DNA of 64,000 bases. It comes from Hofstenia miamia. Lineage: Eukaryota; Xenacoelomorpha; Acoela. The notes beneath the pieces were generated by a model, which saw only the letters and a program-made list of their open reading frames with translations, was not told the DNA's origin and searched no databases. The position numbers were made by a program, and so were the translations under genes. Positions 44,506-55,823 of this stretch are shown here, in pieces. The stretch covers positions 1,555,632 through 1,619,631 of the forward strand of contig SCFE01000036.1 in NCBI GenBank assembly GCA_004352715.1, read 5' to 3'. The stretch's first letter is position 1, and the number at the start of each line of letters is the position of its first letter.

Positions 44506-45540
44506 CAATAGACTATGTGATCTTTATGGATGATCTTTTTCTTTCTGTGGTGGTAATACAACTTATGATTCTGAAAGCTGCAAGACTTTAGCTTAAAACA
44601 ATGAAAAAGTATTGACTGTGGTAGTAGTTTTGACTTTAAACTGAAAAGTAAGTTTTTTCTGAGCTTCTGAGAAATGTAATTTTTGAAAAATTTTTAAAGA
44701 AGCAATGACCTTTTTTGAAAAGCTGAGCAAAACCAGGCTAGTTAAACTCTTTTATGATTTAACCAAAGACAATCAACTTTCATTATTCAAAAATTTCTAC
44801 AATTTACAACCTAGTAACTCTTAAGAAAAGGAAACACAAACTATACATACTAAATAAGTTGACAGAAAAGTTGTAATTATAAAAAACCTACCTTAAAAGA
44901 CAGAGAATCTGGTAATTGGAGATTCAAGACTGTGATATTTAAGGCCAAATCTTTTTTTTGGTAATGAAGAGATGGCAGTCATTCTTATCATGGTGCAACC
45001 TTGAAAAACATCCTCAATTTGGTGAATGATTATTCTAAATACAAATGAAAGTGCATCATTGTTAATGTATTGAATGTTGATTTAGAAAGCATAAAGCAAA
45101 ATGTTGAATTGATAAATCATCATCTAATGGGAATGTGACATTCAAGGACATTGCACCACCTTTAGATTGCAGTGGTGACATGAGCCAAAAAGTAGTGGAA
45201 TTAAATAAGCAATTCAGTGCAATGAGACATACTGTCAAATATTTCAAAATGTTTAGTAGAAATAGCTTGCTGCATAGTCATATACATTTTGGCAGGTATT
45301 GCTACATGCTAATTGCACTTATAAAAAATCTTTTTGAAATTGAAAGATCCAATAAATCACAAACAAATGCTAAGTTTTCTCAATGTAAAGTAGGTAACAA
45401 GTCCCTTATTCAGCAGAAGTTGGCACAACAAAAAACTGTTAACAAACTCGTGAAATCAAAATAGTAAGTTTCTATGAATTTTACAGTTGTGCTTATATTT
45501 AGGGAAACTAAGGAGAACTAAGAACTATGAAGTATTTACA
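44506..45540. other. Region after the gap, no CNOT1 sequence
   Basis: I looked for the CNOT1 C-terminal region and found none. A 110-codon open frame at 45135-45464 ('MTFKDIAPPLDCSGD' and a Lys-rich end) may be the ORF1 part of the LINE that follows, but no motif supports this firmly. Around 44700 'FEKLSKTRLVKLFYDLTK' is a short coding-like stretch of unknown family. Confidence 0.4.
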
Positions 45541-45559
45541 TATAATATTTACATGCAAG

Positions 45560-46560
45560 TTGTCATTTTAAGTAGTAATATTCATAAGAACCCTGGTCTT
45601 TAAAAGCAAGGAGAACTTCAAAATGTTTTAAGATTTTCAATAAGTAAATTAAAAATTATTTCTCTAAATGCAAAACTCATATGAAATTTTTCTAGAATTT
45701 TCCAAATGCTAAGTAATAAAAATACACTTTGCCTTGTTGAAATTTGGTTTAATGACAACACAGATATTAGTATTTGGAATCCATCAACAGACACTCATGG
45801 ACACCTTCAGCAGAAGGTCAACATGAAATTTTTGAGAGTATGTGGCTTAAGTCTTACTGTAGAGAAAATTTGTTTATCAACATTAGTTACTGCCCTCACA
45901 AACAATTTCAAAATGAATTTATTGAGTATAAATCACAGGAAATTTCAAGTTTACTATATTTTGATCAACTCATTCAAATTGGAGATTACAACATCAACTT
46001 CTATGATAAAAAGCAATCCTATTTATCTGAGAATTTGTTGAATGAATATGACTTGTTTTCTGTTAACAGACTTTCCACTTATACTACGCACACTAGAAGT
46101 AAGTTCATCAATTACATAATTACAAACAATGCTGACCAGTACACAAATTATTGTTTCTTATGTATTTTCAGTGACCATCACATGCTAATCATATTTGATA
46201 GTGAAATCTATGTAACTAAGTCAAAAAGAATAGAAATAGATAAATGTTCCATCAAGAACTTTGATATAGACAACTTCCTGTATGATTTGCATGGAATCAA
46301 TTGGAATGCTATCTACATAGTTGATAGCATTGATGAGACATTGTACCTCTATCTAATTGAATGAGCTGTTGACATGCATACACCAATGAGAAAATTTTCT
46401 GTTTGTCCACACACAAATAGCCACTCTTGTGATGAAAGATTAAAATTGACAGAATGCTTTAGTAAATGGTAAATGGCAGGAATCTAAATCACAAAATGAC
46501 TATGCTTTATATGTTTTGAAGAAGAAATCACTTAAGCTATTAGAAAATGATATTGTCAAA
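45560..46560 (+). mobile_element. LINE endonuclease-domain fragment
   Basis: The plus strand reads 'NIHKNPGL' and 'KIISLNAKLI' (about 45580-45680), the usual start of an APE endonuclease after a 'DIHPNPGP' lead. Next come 'LCLVEIWFNDNTDISIWN' (about 45726-45780), 'IGDYNINFY' (about 45976) and 'SDHHMLIIF' (about 46171), the last with the catalytic Asp-His pair. A frameshift falls near 45800. 'TRSKFINYIITN' has Asn where Asp is usual. The RT domain is not seen downstream, so the copy is truncated. It is extremely AT-biased. Confidence 0.75.
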
Positions 46561-47068
46561 AATGCTATTTTTGTGATTATAAATGCACTTACAAACACTT
46601 CTTTTTGGATTTAATATTAAAAACTTCATAACTTAAATTTATGAAGATCATTTGACCCACATAGGATCTTGTTATCTAGCTGGATAACTTGTAAGAATGT
46701 AGATGAAATTTAATGAAATTCTTTTGCTTCCCAATGACATTAATTATTTATTTGTTACTTTAGTCTTCTATTAAAGTTAAGGAATACTTTGACAAAAGTT
46801 AAAGGAAAGTAAAAAGTGAATGTAATAAAACTAAATTTTTTGACATTTGCAATTTCAGTTAAGATATAATACCTTAACAAAAAACTAATAAATTTGTATT
46901 TCTTTTGTAATTAAATTATTTTTAAACTAAAATTATTGCTATCAAAACCTAATGTCTTAGTTGCAGAAAATTACAGTTACATTTTAAGAAGAGGATGTTT
47001 CTAAATATGAGGTTTATAACAGCAACTTCATGAAGAAATAAAAGGAATTACAATGCATTAAGTTAGTT
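46561..47068. other. AT-rich spacer
   Basis: No features recognised; possibly further decayed LINE sequence. Confidence 0.4.
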
Positions 47069-47398
47069 TCAGGGTGATACATACAAAGTTTCAAATGATA
47101 TCCAAGGTTTAATTTGATACAACACAATTTTTTGTTCTGAGCAAGTCCTGTTTTGCCTTAGACACATTGGGTGCACATTATCATGATAAAGTAAAACATT
47201 TTTCCACAAGGTTGTTACTCTCCATTGGCATACCTGGTATGAAGAAAAGAAAGTGAATGCTTCTTCCAAGAAGTTAATATACACCACAGAGTCTGCTGTT
47301 TGTTGATCCTCTAACACTTTGCTGTAACTCAGACTTTTAAAGTTACAAGCAACAATAGCTAGGAATTTCTTTTCAGAAATTGTTCTTCTAGGAATCAT
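47069..47398 (-). mobile_element. Mariner-type transposase fragment
   Basis: A 109-residue minus-strand frame reads 'SEKKFLAIVACNFKSLSYSK', 'DSVVYINFLEEAF' and 'NVLLYHDNVHP'. The last corresponds to 'vll.hDNArPH', the second catalytic Asp block of Tc1/mariner enzymes. The downstream 'pYSPDfn..D' block has decayed to 'KPWISFETLYV'. Truncated on both sides; no terminal repeats were found. Confidence 0.5.
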
Positions 47399-47814
47399 TG
47401 AATAACTTGTATCTCCATATGGACTAATCTATGATCTTCTCATTGAAGGACTCCTCTATCACTATTCCTTGACACACACTAATCTCTGTTGGATACTATG
47501 TTTGTTGGATGCTTTAAGAAGCATGATCACGTGAACTAGCATTTCCCAATTAACAAGGTAGACCAATTAGCATTGATTACATTCAGAAAATGATTTTATT
47601 ATATGACTAGCATTACAAACGTCTCTCAGGTGCTTGGAAACTCTATTGTTAATGCAACATCAGTGTACACAGACAAATAGTAATAGACAAACACTAACCA
47701 CAGATATTTAGTGATGCAGCAGATTAATAAAAAACAGCTGTTTTTTCATAATAGCCTATAAATCCAAAATTAGGCCTTTCAATTTCTTAAGCCCATGCCC
47801 ATCACTCCACACAG

Positions 47815-48704
47815 ATTGATTAAAAAAGATGTCCATCAGTCTTACATAGATGTGACCCTGAAACATATTTTTGTAATTGTAATTTTAAATATCAATTTAT
47901 CTGCTTTTGGAAAGCACACTTGTCTGATTTCATATGGAAATTGATCGTAAAAGATGCAAATAATTACAGACTTGTATCTATCCTGAAACTACTTCCCTAA
48001 ACAATGCTTACACTCTTAAATATTTTCTCAACAAAAATGCATGTAAGCATAAGTCATAGACCTACATCAGTCACAAAATTTCACATCAGATAAAGAGCAA
48101 CCTCTCTATCAATTCAATAAAGATTATAGCTTTGAGTCAATGCTAGTTGAATGGCCTGATATTTTTACTTAGATGTTTCTATAGGCTTTGGTCTTGGGTT
48201 ATATGTTAATTGTAGACTTTTCTCGCATCACATGCCTATCATTAATTTGCTTGCTTTGATTTCTTCACTTACATGCATTACAAAGTATTTTATGCAATTT
48301 TAAAAGGGTTACCAATAGCACACAATATCCAAATCTATATGACATCTGATGATTAGCATTAATTTTCAGTCAAACAGATGGTGATTTACTGAAATGTTTT
48401 CATCTTTTCAGTGAAACATCAAGTCATAACAGGAATTATTTTTTAAATTTCTCATTCAAAATTCATGCAAAACACTTGCTCATAAACAATTTTATGTTCA
48501 ATTCACATACTAAGGTTAATTGTCTAAGGTTCAACAGGCATAAATTGTAAGATTTTCTTTTGCTGCATAGTAATTGAGTCACTACTTCAAATGAAATTTG
48601 AACTGACAACATATATGCATATGCAGACTTGGATTTTTGCTGAAATTCCAGACCAAAGGTAAGTGACTCAGCTCAATAACAGTGGCGCCCCTTGCAATTA
48701 TAAT
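47815..48704. repeat. Old duplicated non-coding segment (copy A)
   Basis: About 0.9 kb is collinear with 54185-55020, with clear but diverged blocks: 'cacaaaatttcacatcagat' and 'cacaaaacttcatatttgat'; 'ataaacaattttatgttcaa' and 'ataaacaattctgttttcat'; 'ctaaggttaattgtctaagg' and 'ctaaggttaattatctaatg'. The similarity resumes at 58256-58450 of the other copy. No coding potential was recognised. It is either a segmental duplication or two copies of one long repeat. Confidence 0.75.
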
Positions 48705-50715
48705 TGAAATAATGCAATAACTATAAGAATATATAATTAAATCAATTTTGTTAAGTAATTGGTAAGAAAGACAAAAAAATTAGAACATTTATAAATTATG
48801 TTATCTATATACTTTTTTCACATCTCAATTTGAAATTAATTTTCTAAGAGTAATAAATTTGAGATAATATTATTCTGAAATAAGTAAGACATATTGATTT
48901 TATTTTTGTATTAGCCCTAACTTGGATGTAATTTATACTAGTTTGATTTTTTTATCATGGATAGCTAAATATTGATTAAAATATATATATATATATATAT
49001 AAATTGAAATCTTCAATAAGTTTGACCACAAGTCGTTGATTACTGAAAGATTTGTTACTTTTTTCAGACGTTCTTTGAATGCCGTGTTATCTTTCAAGGC
49101 GCCTAGGTCTTCATTAAAGAAGTCACTGTTGATTTCTAGGTATTTCAGAAAACGTACTGACTTGCGAGTTGCAAAAGACTCGAGTTGTGGAATCATGGAA
49201 CCTTTCAATGTGACAAGCTTTGGAGGATCTTAATCAGCATACTCATCGCTTTTACCTGATTCTTCAGGGATCATGGCTGACACTATAGCCCGCTTTGTCA
49301 GTGCTGAAACATCTTCATCAAACAAAGACAATGCCACAAGCTCCTCTGATACATACCACGGATGGTGCTGCAATTTGTCTTTAGTTGTTCTTCCAACACG
49401 GTCATTATGGTAAAAGTGTAGCTTCATCAGAATCTCCAAATCTGTTCGAGGAGCAGCTGCAGCATCAGAAGCAGAAAACCATGCTTCCACATAGATCAGG
49501 ATGGAGAAAATACTCACATCACAAACGCAAAATTCCTCTCCTTTGGTAAGGTGTTTAAGTTGTCCACGAAACATCCAAAACTTAAGACAATACAGCACTT
49601 TTGCCATCCACCTGGCATAATGGAAACTCCAGGGAAGACTCCCTCCAAGGCAAACAATAGCTAAATCCAGGAATTCCTTGTAATCATCTCTGTGATTACC
49701 CTGTGCTAACTTGGATTCTACCAACTTAAGGATACGCTCCCTGTCAGGTTTCAGCACCTTCAAGTCCTTTCTAACTTGATAGTTGGACTTTTTAAAACCG
49801 ACGAAAAAGTTGGATCTGAGGAAGCTCCGGAGCATGTAGAAAATAGTGCAGCAAGAATTCTTTCATAAATGTCATGGTACCACATTTAATATATCGAGAA
49901 AAGGAACAATAGTTTCACATGGAACTATTCACTGCGAACATTTTGATATATACAGTTTATCAATAGCATCAATACTCATAAAAAATATTTCGTCTAATGA
50001 TGCGCTCTGTAGGAAAATCTCAAAACTCGGAGACTGTTGAGCCACCTCTAAATATTATTTGATTGGCTTCTAATTTTGCATACATTGTTTTTTATCAAAA
50101 TGGAAACAGAATCACGCCAGGGAACAAAGAAATTTAGATGTTAGATTTTATGCTACAGTAAGATTGTGAATTTCTTGAAATCCCTTAAATTCAGGGAATT
50201 TGTGAAGAATCCCTTAAATTCAGGGAATTTGTGAAGTTGGTATTTCACCTACCTAATTTTATAAAAACATTAAAATACCTAGATTCTTCATGAAATTATT
50301 AGAAAATACTAACCCTAGCCCCAACTCCTCAAATTTAGTGGTTTTATGAAGTTTTTTAGTGTAATAGCAAATTCACAAATTTCTGGAAATTTTAGGGATT
50401 TCACGAAATTCCTAATTTATCAATCTGTAGTATATTAATGCATCAATATTTAGCTATCCATGATAAATAAATCAAACTAGTATAAACTAAATCCAAGCTA
50501 AGGCTAATACAAAAATAAAATCAATTGGTCTTATTTATTTCAGCAATATATTATCTCAAACTAATTACTCTTAGAAAATTAATCTCAAAGTGAGATATGA
50601 AAAATTTATATGGATAATATAATTATAAAAATTTAATTTTTTTGTTTTTCTTACCAATTACTTTACAAAATTCATTTTATATAACATAGTTGTAAAATGG
50701 GTCGAGTTCATGCCG
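48705..50715 (-). mobile_element. Orphan transposon copy 1 with ~270-bp inverted ends
   Basis: 48705-48975 is the reverse complement of about 50445-50715. Matching blocks include 'aagtaattggtaagaaa' with 'tttcttaccaattactt' and 'ttaattttctaagagtaa' with its complement, in order, with scattered differences that increase outward. The inverted ends bracket a decayed minus-strand gene (next entry). A 29-base tandem duplication lies at 50181-50236. Long inverted ends around a single gene suggest a DNA transposon with extended TIRs. No target duplication was identified, partly because (TA)n tracts and repeats blur the outer edges. Confidence 0.7.
48978..49850 (-). pseudogene. Orphan-family protein gene ('HHARWMAK' family), copy 1
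   Basis: Minus-strand frames read 'NYQVRKDLKVLKPDRERIL', 'DLAIVCLGGSLPWSFHYARW' then 'MAKVLYCLKFWMF', 'DAAAAPRTDLEILMKL' and 'HPWYVSEELVALSLFD'. After a frame change come 'PQLESFATRKSVRFLKYLEI' and 'KKVTNLSVINDLWS'. I recognise this order from a repeated, uncharacterised protein family in many invertebrate genomes, whose members typically have 'HHARWMaK', 'LwYLsEELv.LaffD' and 'l.vvND'. Compared with copy 2 it lacks 20 bases (near 49788) and 66 bases (near 49873), so it is broken. A DDE-like transposase is my inference from the flanking TIRs. Confidence 0.65.
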
Positions 50716-50923
50716 GGTTAGGCCGAGAGATTCCATTCCAAATAGGGTTGAACATAATAATTTTTCATAAATATTAGTAGAAGTTTATATTTATGTAAAT
50801 TCGTATAAATGTAGAGCATTACTTAGAATATAATTACAAACCAAGCCATGGTTATACATTTTATTGTTTGCTATTTCAATTCAACAATTCAGTACTCCAT
50901 GATATATATATATATATATATAN

Positions 50924-52472
50924 AGTGTAGCTTCATCAGAATCTCCAAATCTGCTCAAGGAGCAGCTGCAGCATCAGAAGCAGAAAACCATGCTTCCGCA
51001 TAGATCAGGATGGAGGAAATACTCACATCACAAACGCAAAATTCCTCTCCTTTGGTAAGGTGTTTAAGTTGTCCACGAAACATCCAAAACTTAAGACAAT
51101 ACAGCACTTTTGCCATCCACCTGGCATGATGGAAAGCACCAGGGAAGACTCCCTCCAAGGCAAACATTAGCTAAATCCAGGAATTCCTTATAATCATCTC
51201 TGTGATTATCCTGTGCTAACTTGGATTCTGCCAACTTAAGGATACGCTCCCTCTCAGGTTTCAGCACCTTCAAGTCCTTTCTAACTTGATAGTTGGACTT
51301 GTCAAGGGAGCCCCAATTCTTTTAAAACCGACGAAAAAGTTGGATCCGAGGAAGCTCCGGAGCATGTAGAAAATACTGCAGCAAGAATTCTTTCATAAAT
51401 GTGATAGCGGCATGCTAAATTAAGGACTGTGTGAAATTTTCTGTTCCAGAACGCTGCATGCTCGATGTGATGGTACCACATTTAATATATCGAGAAAAGG
51501 AACAATAGTTTCACATGGAACTATTCACTGCGAACATTTTGATATATACAGTTTATCAATAGCATCAATACTCATAAAAAATATTTCGTCTAATGATGCG
51601 CTCTGTAGGAAAATCTCAAAACACGGAGACTGTTGAGCCACCTCTAAATATTATTTGATTGGCTTCTAATTTTGCATACATTGTTTTTTACCAAAATGGA
51701 AACAGAATCACGCCAGGGAACAAAGAAATTTAGATGTTAGTTTTTATGGACCACCCTAATATTTATATGCTACAGTAAGACTGTGACATTAAGAATTTCG
51801 TGAAATCCCTTAAATTCAGGGAATTTGTGAAGTTGGTATTTCACCTACCTTATTTTATAAAAACATTAAAATACCTAGATTCTTCATGAAATTATTAGAA
51901 AATACTAACCCTAGCCCCAACTCCTCAAATTTAGTGGTTTTATGAAGTTTTTTAGTGTAATAGCAAATTCACAAATTTCTGGAAATTTTAGGGATTTTAC
52001 GAAATTCCTAATTACTCAATCTTACTGTAGCATATATATATGCATCAATATTTAGCTATCCATGATAAATAAATCAAACTAGTATAAACTAAATNNNNNN
52101 NNNNNNNNNNNNNNNNNNNNNNNNNNNNNNNNNNNNNNNNNNNNNNNNNNNNNNNNNNNNNNNNNNNNNNNNNNNNNNNNNNNNNNNNNNNNNNNNNNNN
52201 NNNNNNNNNNNNNNNNNNNNNNNNNNNNNNNNNNNNNNNNNNNNNNNNNNNNNNNNNNNNNNNNNNNNNNNNNNNNNNNNNNNNNNNNNNNNNNNNNNNN
52301 NNNNNNNNCTATATACTTTTTTCACATCTCAATTTGAAATTAATTTTCTAAGAGTAATAAATTTGAGATAATATTATTCTGAAATAAGTAAGACATATTG
52401 ATTTTATTTTTGTATTAGCCCTAACTTGGATGTAATTTATACTAGTTTGATTTTTTTATCATGGATAGCTAA

Positions 52473-52475
<3 letters not shown>
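50924..52475 (-). mobile_element. Orphan transposon copy 2, partial
   Basis: 50924-52094 repeats 49420-50500 at high identity, including the minus-strand gene part (51640-50924). Here the frame keeps 'KNWGSLDKSNYQVRKDLKVL', lost from copy 1 by a 20-base deletion, and an upstream block with 'SMQRSGTENF' (66 bases absent in copy 1). The right inverted end begins at 52035 and is cut by a 214-N gap (52095-52308). The sequence after the gap, 52309-52475, is a left-type inverted end identical in orientation to 48804-48970. The left limit is a single n at 50923, so the copy begins at a contig join. Confidence 0.75.
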
Positions 52476-52527
<52 letters not shown>

Positions 52528-54184
52528 CTTCAACAGTGATAAGCAGGTAATTTTTAAGAAAACATTTCTACAAAGCAAATATCAAAAGATTCTCTCTGCT
52601 ATCAAAGCTTATTGCGATGTCAAACTATCAGAACCTGATATCTAAATAAGGACTGACTATCAACGATATCTGATACATGATTACGTCTTTCAAAAGAAAC
52701 ACTTATATAAAGCCATTGAATTATTATTTTGTAACAATTAATACAAATAATTTTTTTCAAGTTTGTAACCTTTATCACAAAACTTTATGAATGTTCTTAA
52801 AAACAACTGAATTATTTGGAGTCTAAAATTCGGTCACATAATTTGTAATAGAGTGACAATATGAAGTAAACATGGACCTGAATTCGCCTGATCGGAATAT
52901 TTACTACCCGAAACGTTGCCTTTGATTTGGCGCTCTAGATCTCTGTCCAATCAACTGATCATTAAAATCAATCATTTCCCGATAGGAGAAATAGAGATTC
53001 ATTGGTATTACTTAAAGTATTTGTTCTTTGTCAACTCAAGTGGTGATTAACATCAGTATTTCTTAATCATCAAGCAAAGCCTGAAATCGGGATGGGTTTA
53101 ATAGGTTACCCAATGTAACTCTCAAATTTGTTACCAAAATCCAAAACTCGGATTCGGATAGAGATGAATTTTTGGGTTTGTGCCGTGTTTGAAAATTTCA
53201 AACCGATTACCACAATGCTATGTAATTCTCTGTGATCGCCATCAGGCCTACAATAGGTGTTTGATGTGAGGCTGTGTGCTTACAAGGAAAGTGCATTTAA
53301 TTACGAATATGATTTTCTATTCTGCTCCCTTACATCAAAATTCCTTTTCGAGCATGTATGAATGAAATTACTGGATAGTAAACGGTAGGCTAACGTCTAT
53401 TTAAAATCCAAATTATTTATAGGCTGAGCGCAAGACTCCTGTGAATAAGAATTACTAACTGTTTTAACTTATAGATGTATACATTTATGTACATATACGC
53501 ATGACATATTTACTTATTCTTACATGTCGGGAATTCTTATATGATAAATGTCTGGTAACTTCTTTAGTTATTTATTTAAATTGTTTCGTCTAGGATAGAT
53601 TAATTTATCAACACTTTTAATATTAAGAAAGCGCGTTGGTGAGCATGACAACAATACACAAAGATGACTTGCACCTCTAGTTGAGGTCATTGTGGATTTT
53701 CTAGGTTCGCTTTACATTGGAATGAAAAATGGGCCTCAGCTATAGGCCATTGGATTAGAAGCATAAATAGAAAAAGTTTGATGATTAGCTTATCGGGATC
53801 TACACAAACTATTTGATAGCTTCAGTCCTGTTGCTAATACTGCTAGAGTCTTGTCCACCAAAAAAACTAAGCATTTACACATTTAAGTTTGAACTGATAG
53901 GTATGGTAGTCAATGATTCTGTTTCAACAAAAGAAATATAAAATTTTACATCGTTTGCAAAATTGAGAGTTCCATGGCCTTTGCTTTCATGGATAGTTCA
54001 TTTTATAATGGGAAAAGTTGCTCAAATACTCTCAATGCTCAAAATCTTCTAAAACTTCTAAAAAAATTTGCAAAGATAAACGTATTGCATTTATTTCTGC
54101 CAGTTGGGGGTACTTCCTCGTATACTATCACAGCAGTCAGCTGAACTGGAACCCAAGTTGTTAGTCCTTACCAATCTCTTCATC
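52476..54184. other. Non-coding stretch with (TA)n tract
   Basis: A long (TA)n run at 52480-52522, then 1.6 kb without recognised genes or repeats. Confidence 0.5.
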
Positions 54185-55020
54185 TCCACACAGAATAAGA
54201 TGAGCATCAGTCAGAAGTATGTGAGACCAAAACACTTGTTTTGTAATTACAATTTTAGTCTAAATTTTATCTGCGTTTAGAAGGCACAAATGTAAGTAAT
54301 ACTGACTCAGTATGGATATGGAAATATTCATAAATGTGTATAATTAATTTGATTCGAATTATTTATTTGTAAATGGTTTCCTTAAAAAATTGTACAATGG
54401 TTATAGACCTTAATATTTTCTAAAGCAAATTGTATTTAAGTTGAAATCATAGACTAAATATGGTCACAAAACTTCATATTTGATAGAGAACAACCATCAC
54501 TTAATAACGAAAATCTATTCAAAGAAAATTATAGCTTGAATACAATGCTTGTTGAATAGAATGACATGCTTACTTAGACGTAACAATAGACTTTGGTATT
54601 GGGCCATATGTCAATTTCAGGCTTTTAACATATAATTTGCATTAATTTTTAAGCTTTCATTATTTCAGCTACAATGAATGATTTTATTCATCGTTAATGA
54701 GGGTAGCAATCCCACACAAGATTTATGTCTTTATTACATGTATGTGATTTTTTACCCAATGAGATTATGAGCATTTATTACCAATCAAGCAGATGCTTTG
54801 TTAATGAAAAGGTTCCATCTAATCAATCAAATCTCAATATTTATTAACTTTTTTTTCAAATCTCTCAAAGTTTTTGCTTATAAACAATTCTGTTTTCATT
54901 ACATGCTAAGGTTAATTATCTAATGTTAAACATATAAATTCTAAGGAAATTTGTTTTTGCCTTCATAATAATCTAATCGCTAATTCATATTAAATTTGAA
55001 TTTGCAATACAAATGTAGCA
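54185..55020. repeat. Old duplicated non-coding segment (copy B)
   Basis: Collinear with 47815-48600 (see copy A). Its continuation, matching 48620-48790, is found at 58256-58450. The intervening 3.2 kb contains Tc1 sequences and a gap, so it is insertion relative to copy A. Confidence 0.75.
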
Positions 55021-55247
55021 TCGGCTGGTAGTTGTTATTATTTAACGGCCAGATCTCGCGCTTTTCATGATTGTGACTAGTTGTTGTCATATTTGTAAAT
55101 ATCATCAATAGCATTGCATAAAAGGAACGAGGCAATTGTAAAAAAAAGTTTGAACTGTATTCTCTTCTTTGTGTTCGCTAGAATCACCCCCTGTGATTCT
55201 ACACAAAAACTATGTGATGTATTAGACATCATTGTTGTTTAAATATA

Positions 55248-55779
55248 CAGTACTGGCCAAAAGTTTGGGAACACTTTCACAATTTAGAAATTTTTGTATT
55301 TTACACTAAAAAAGCAATGTAGAATAATATAATAACACAATGTAGAAACAATATGATAACTCTGTGTAGAAAGTAAATAGTTAATTCAGAAAAACTCACT
55401 AATATTTTGTATGTCCGCCATTATTGGCCAAACACGCAGCAATGCGATTTGACATTGACTCAACCAGCTTCTACAATAATCATCAGTAATCTCTGTGCAC
55501 CATACCACTTTAATTTGCTCTTTAAGATCGTCGAGTGATATGCATTAGCGCTTCCTCAGACAGTTTTTGATGTGATGCCAGCAATTTTCTTGATGTCGAG
55601 GTCTGGGGAGTTTCCCGGCCAGTTCTCAAGCAGCCGAAAGTCTTGTGATGCAATACACTGGTTCACAACTTTGACGCTGTGGCAAGGAGCACCATTTTGA
55701 AGCTGCATAAACATGGGAATTTTCTGCTGAATTATTTTGAAGTAGACCACTTATAGCATTCGCAGTTATATCACCCCAA
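55248..55779 (-). mobile_element. Tc1-like transposon, C-terminal part
   Basis: The TIR tip cagtactggccaaaagtttg starts at 55248 after a TA. On the minus strand the gene's end is present: 'FMQLQNGAPCHSVKVV' (second Asp position replaced: the usual 'qqDgApcH' reads 'LQNGAPCH'), 'ENWPGNSPDLDIKK' (the 'WPaqSPDLNpIEn' block), and 'ESMSNRIAACLANNGGHTKY' just inside the TIR. A stop and frameshift break it. The sequence is cut at the n at 55780. Confidence 0.8.
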
Positions 55780-55786
55780 NAAGCAC

Positions 55787-55823
<37 letters not shown>

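Noticed and set aside
43191-44591. 466-codon frame across the 1,000-N gap
   Set aside because: The frame is open only because Ns cannot contain stops. The first part is CNOT1 exon 23; residues after the gap ('IDYVIFMDDLF') show no link to CNOT1 or to the Ser/Thr repeat.
45135-45464. 110-codon frame as a host gene
   Set aside because: No recognised domain; it lies directly upstream of a LINE endonuclease fragment and is more likely old element sequence.
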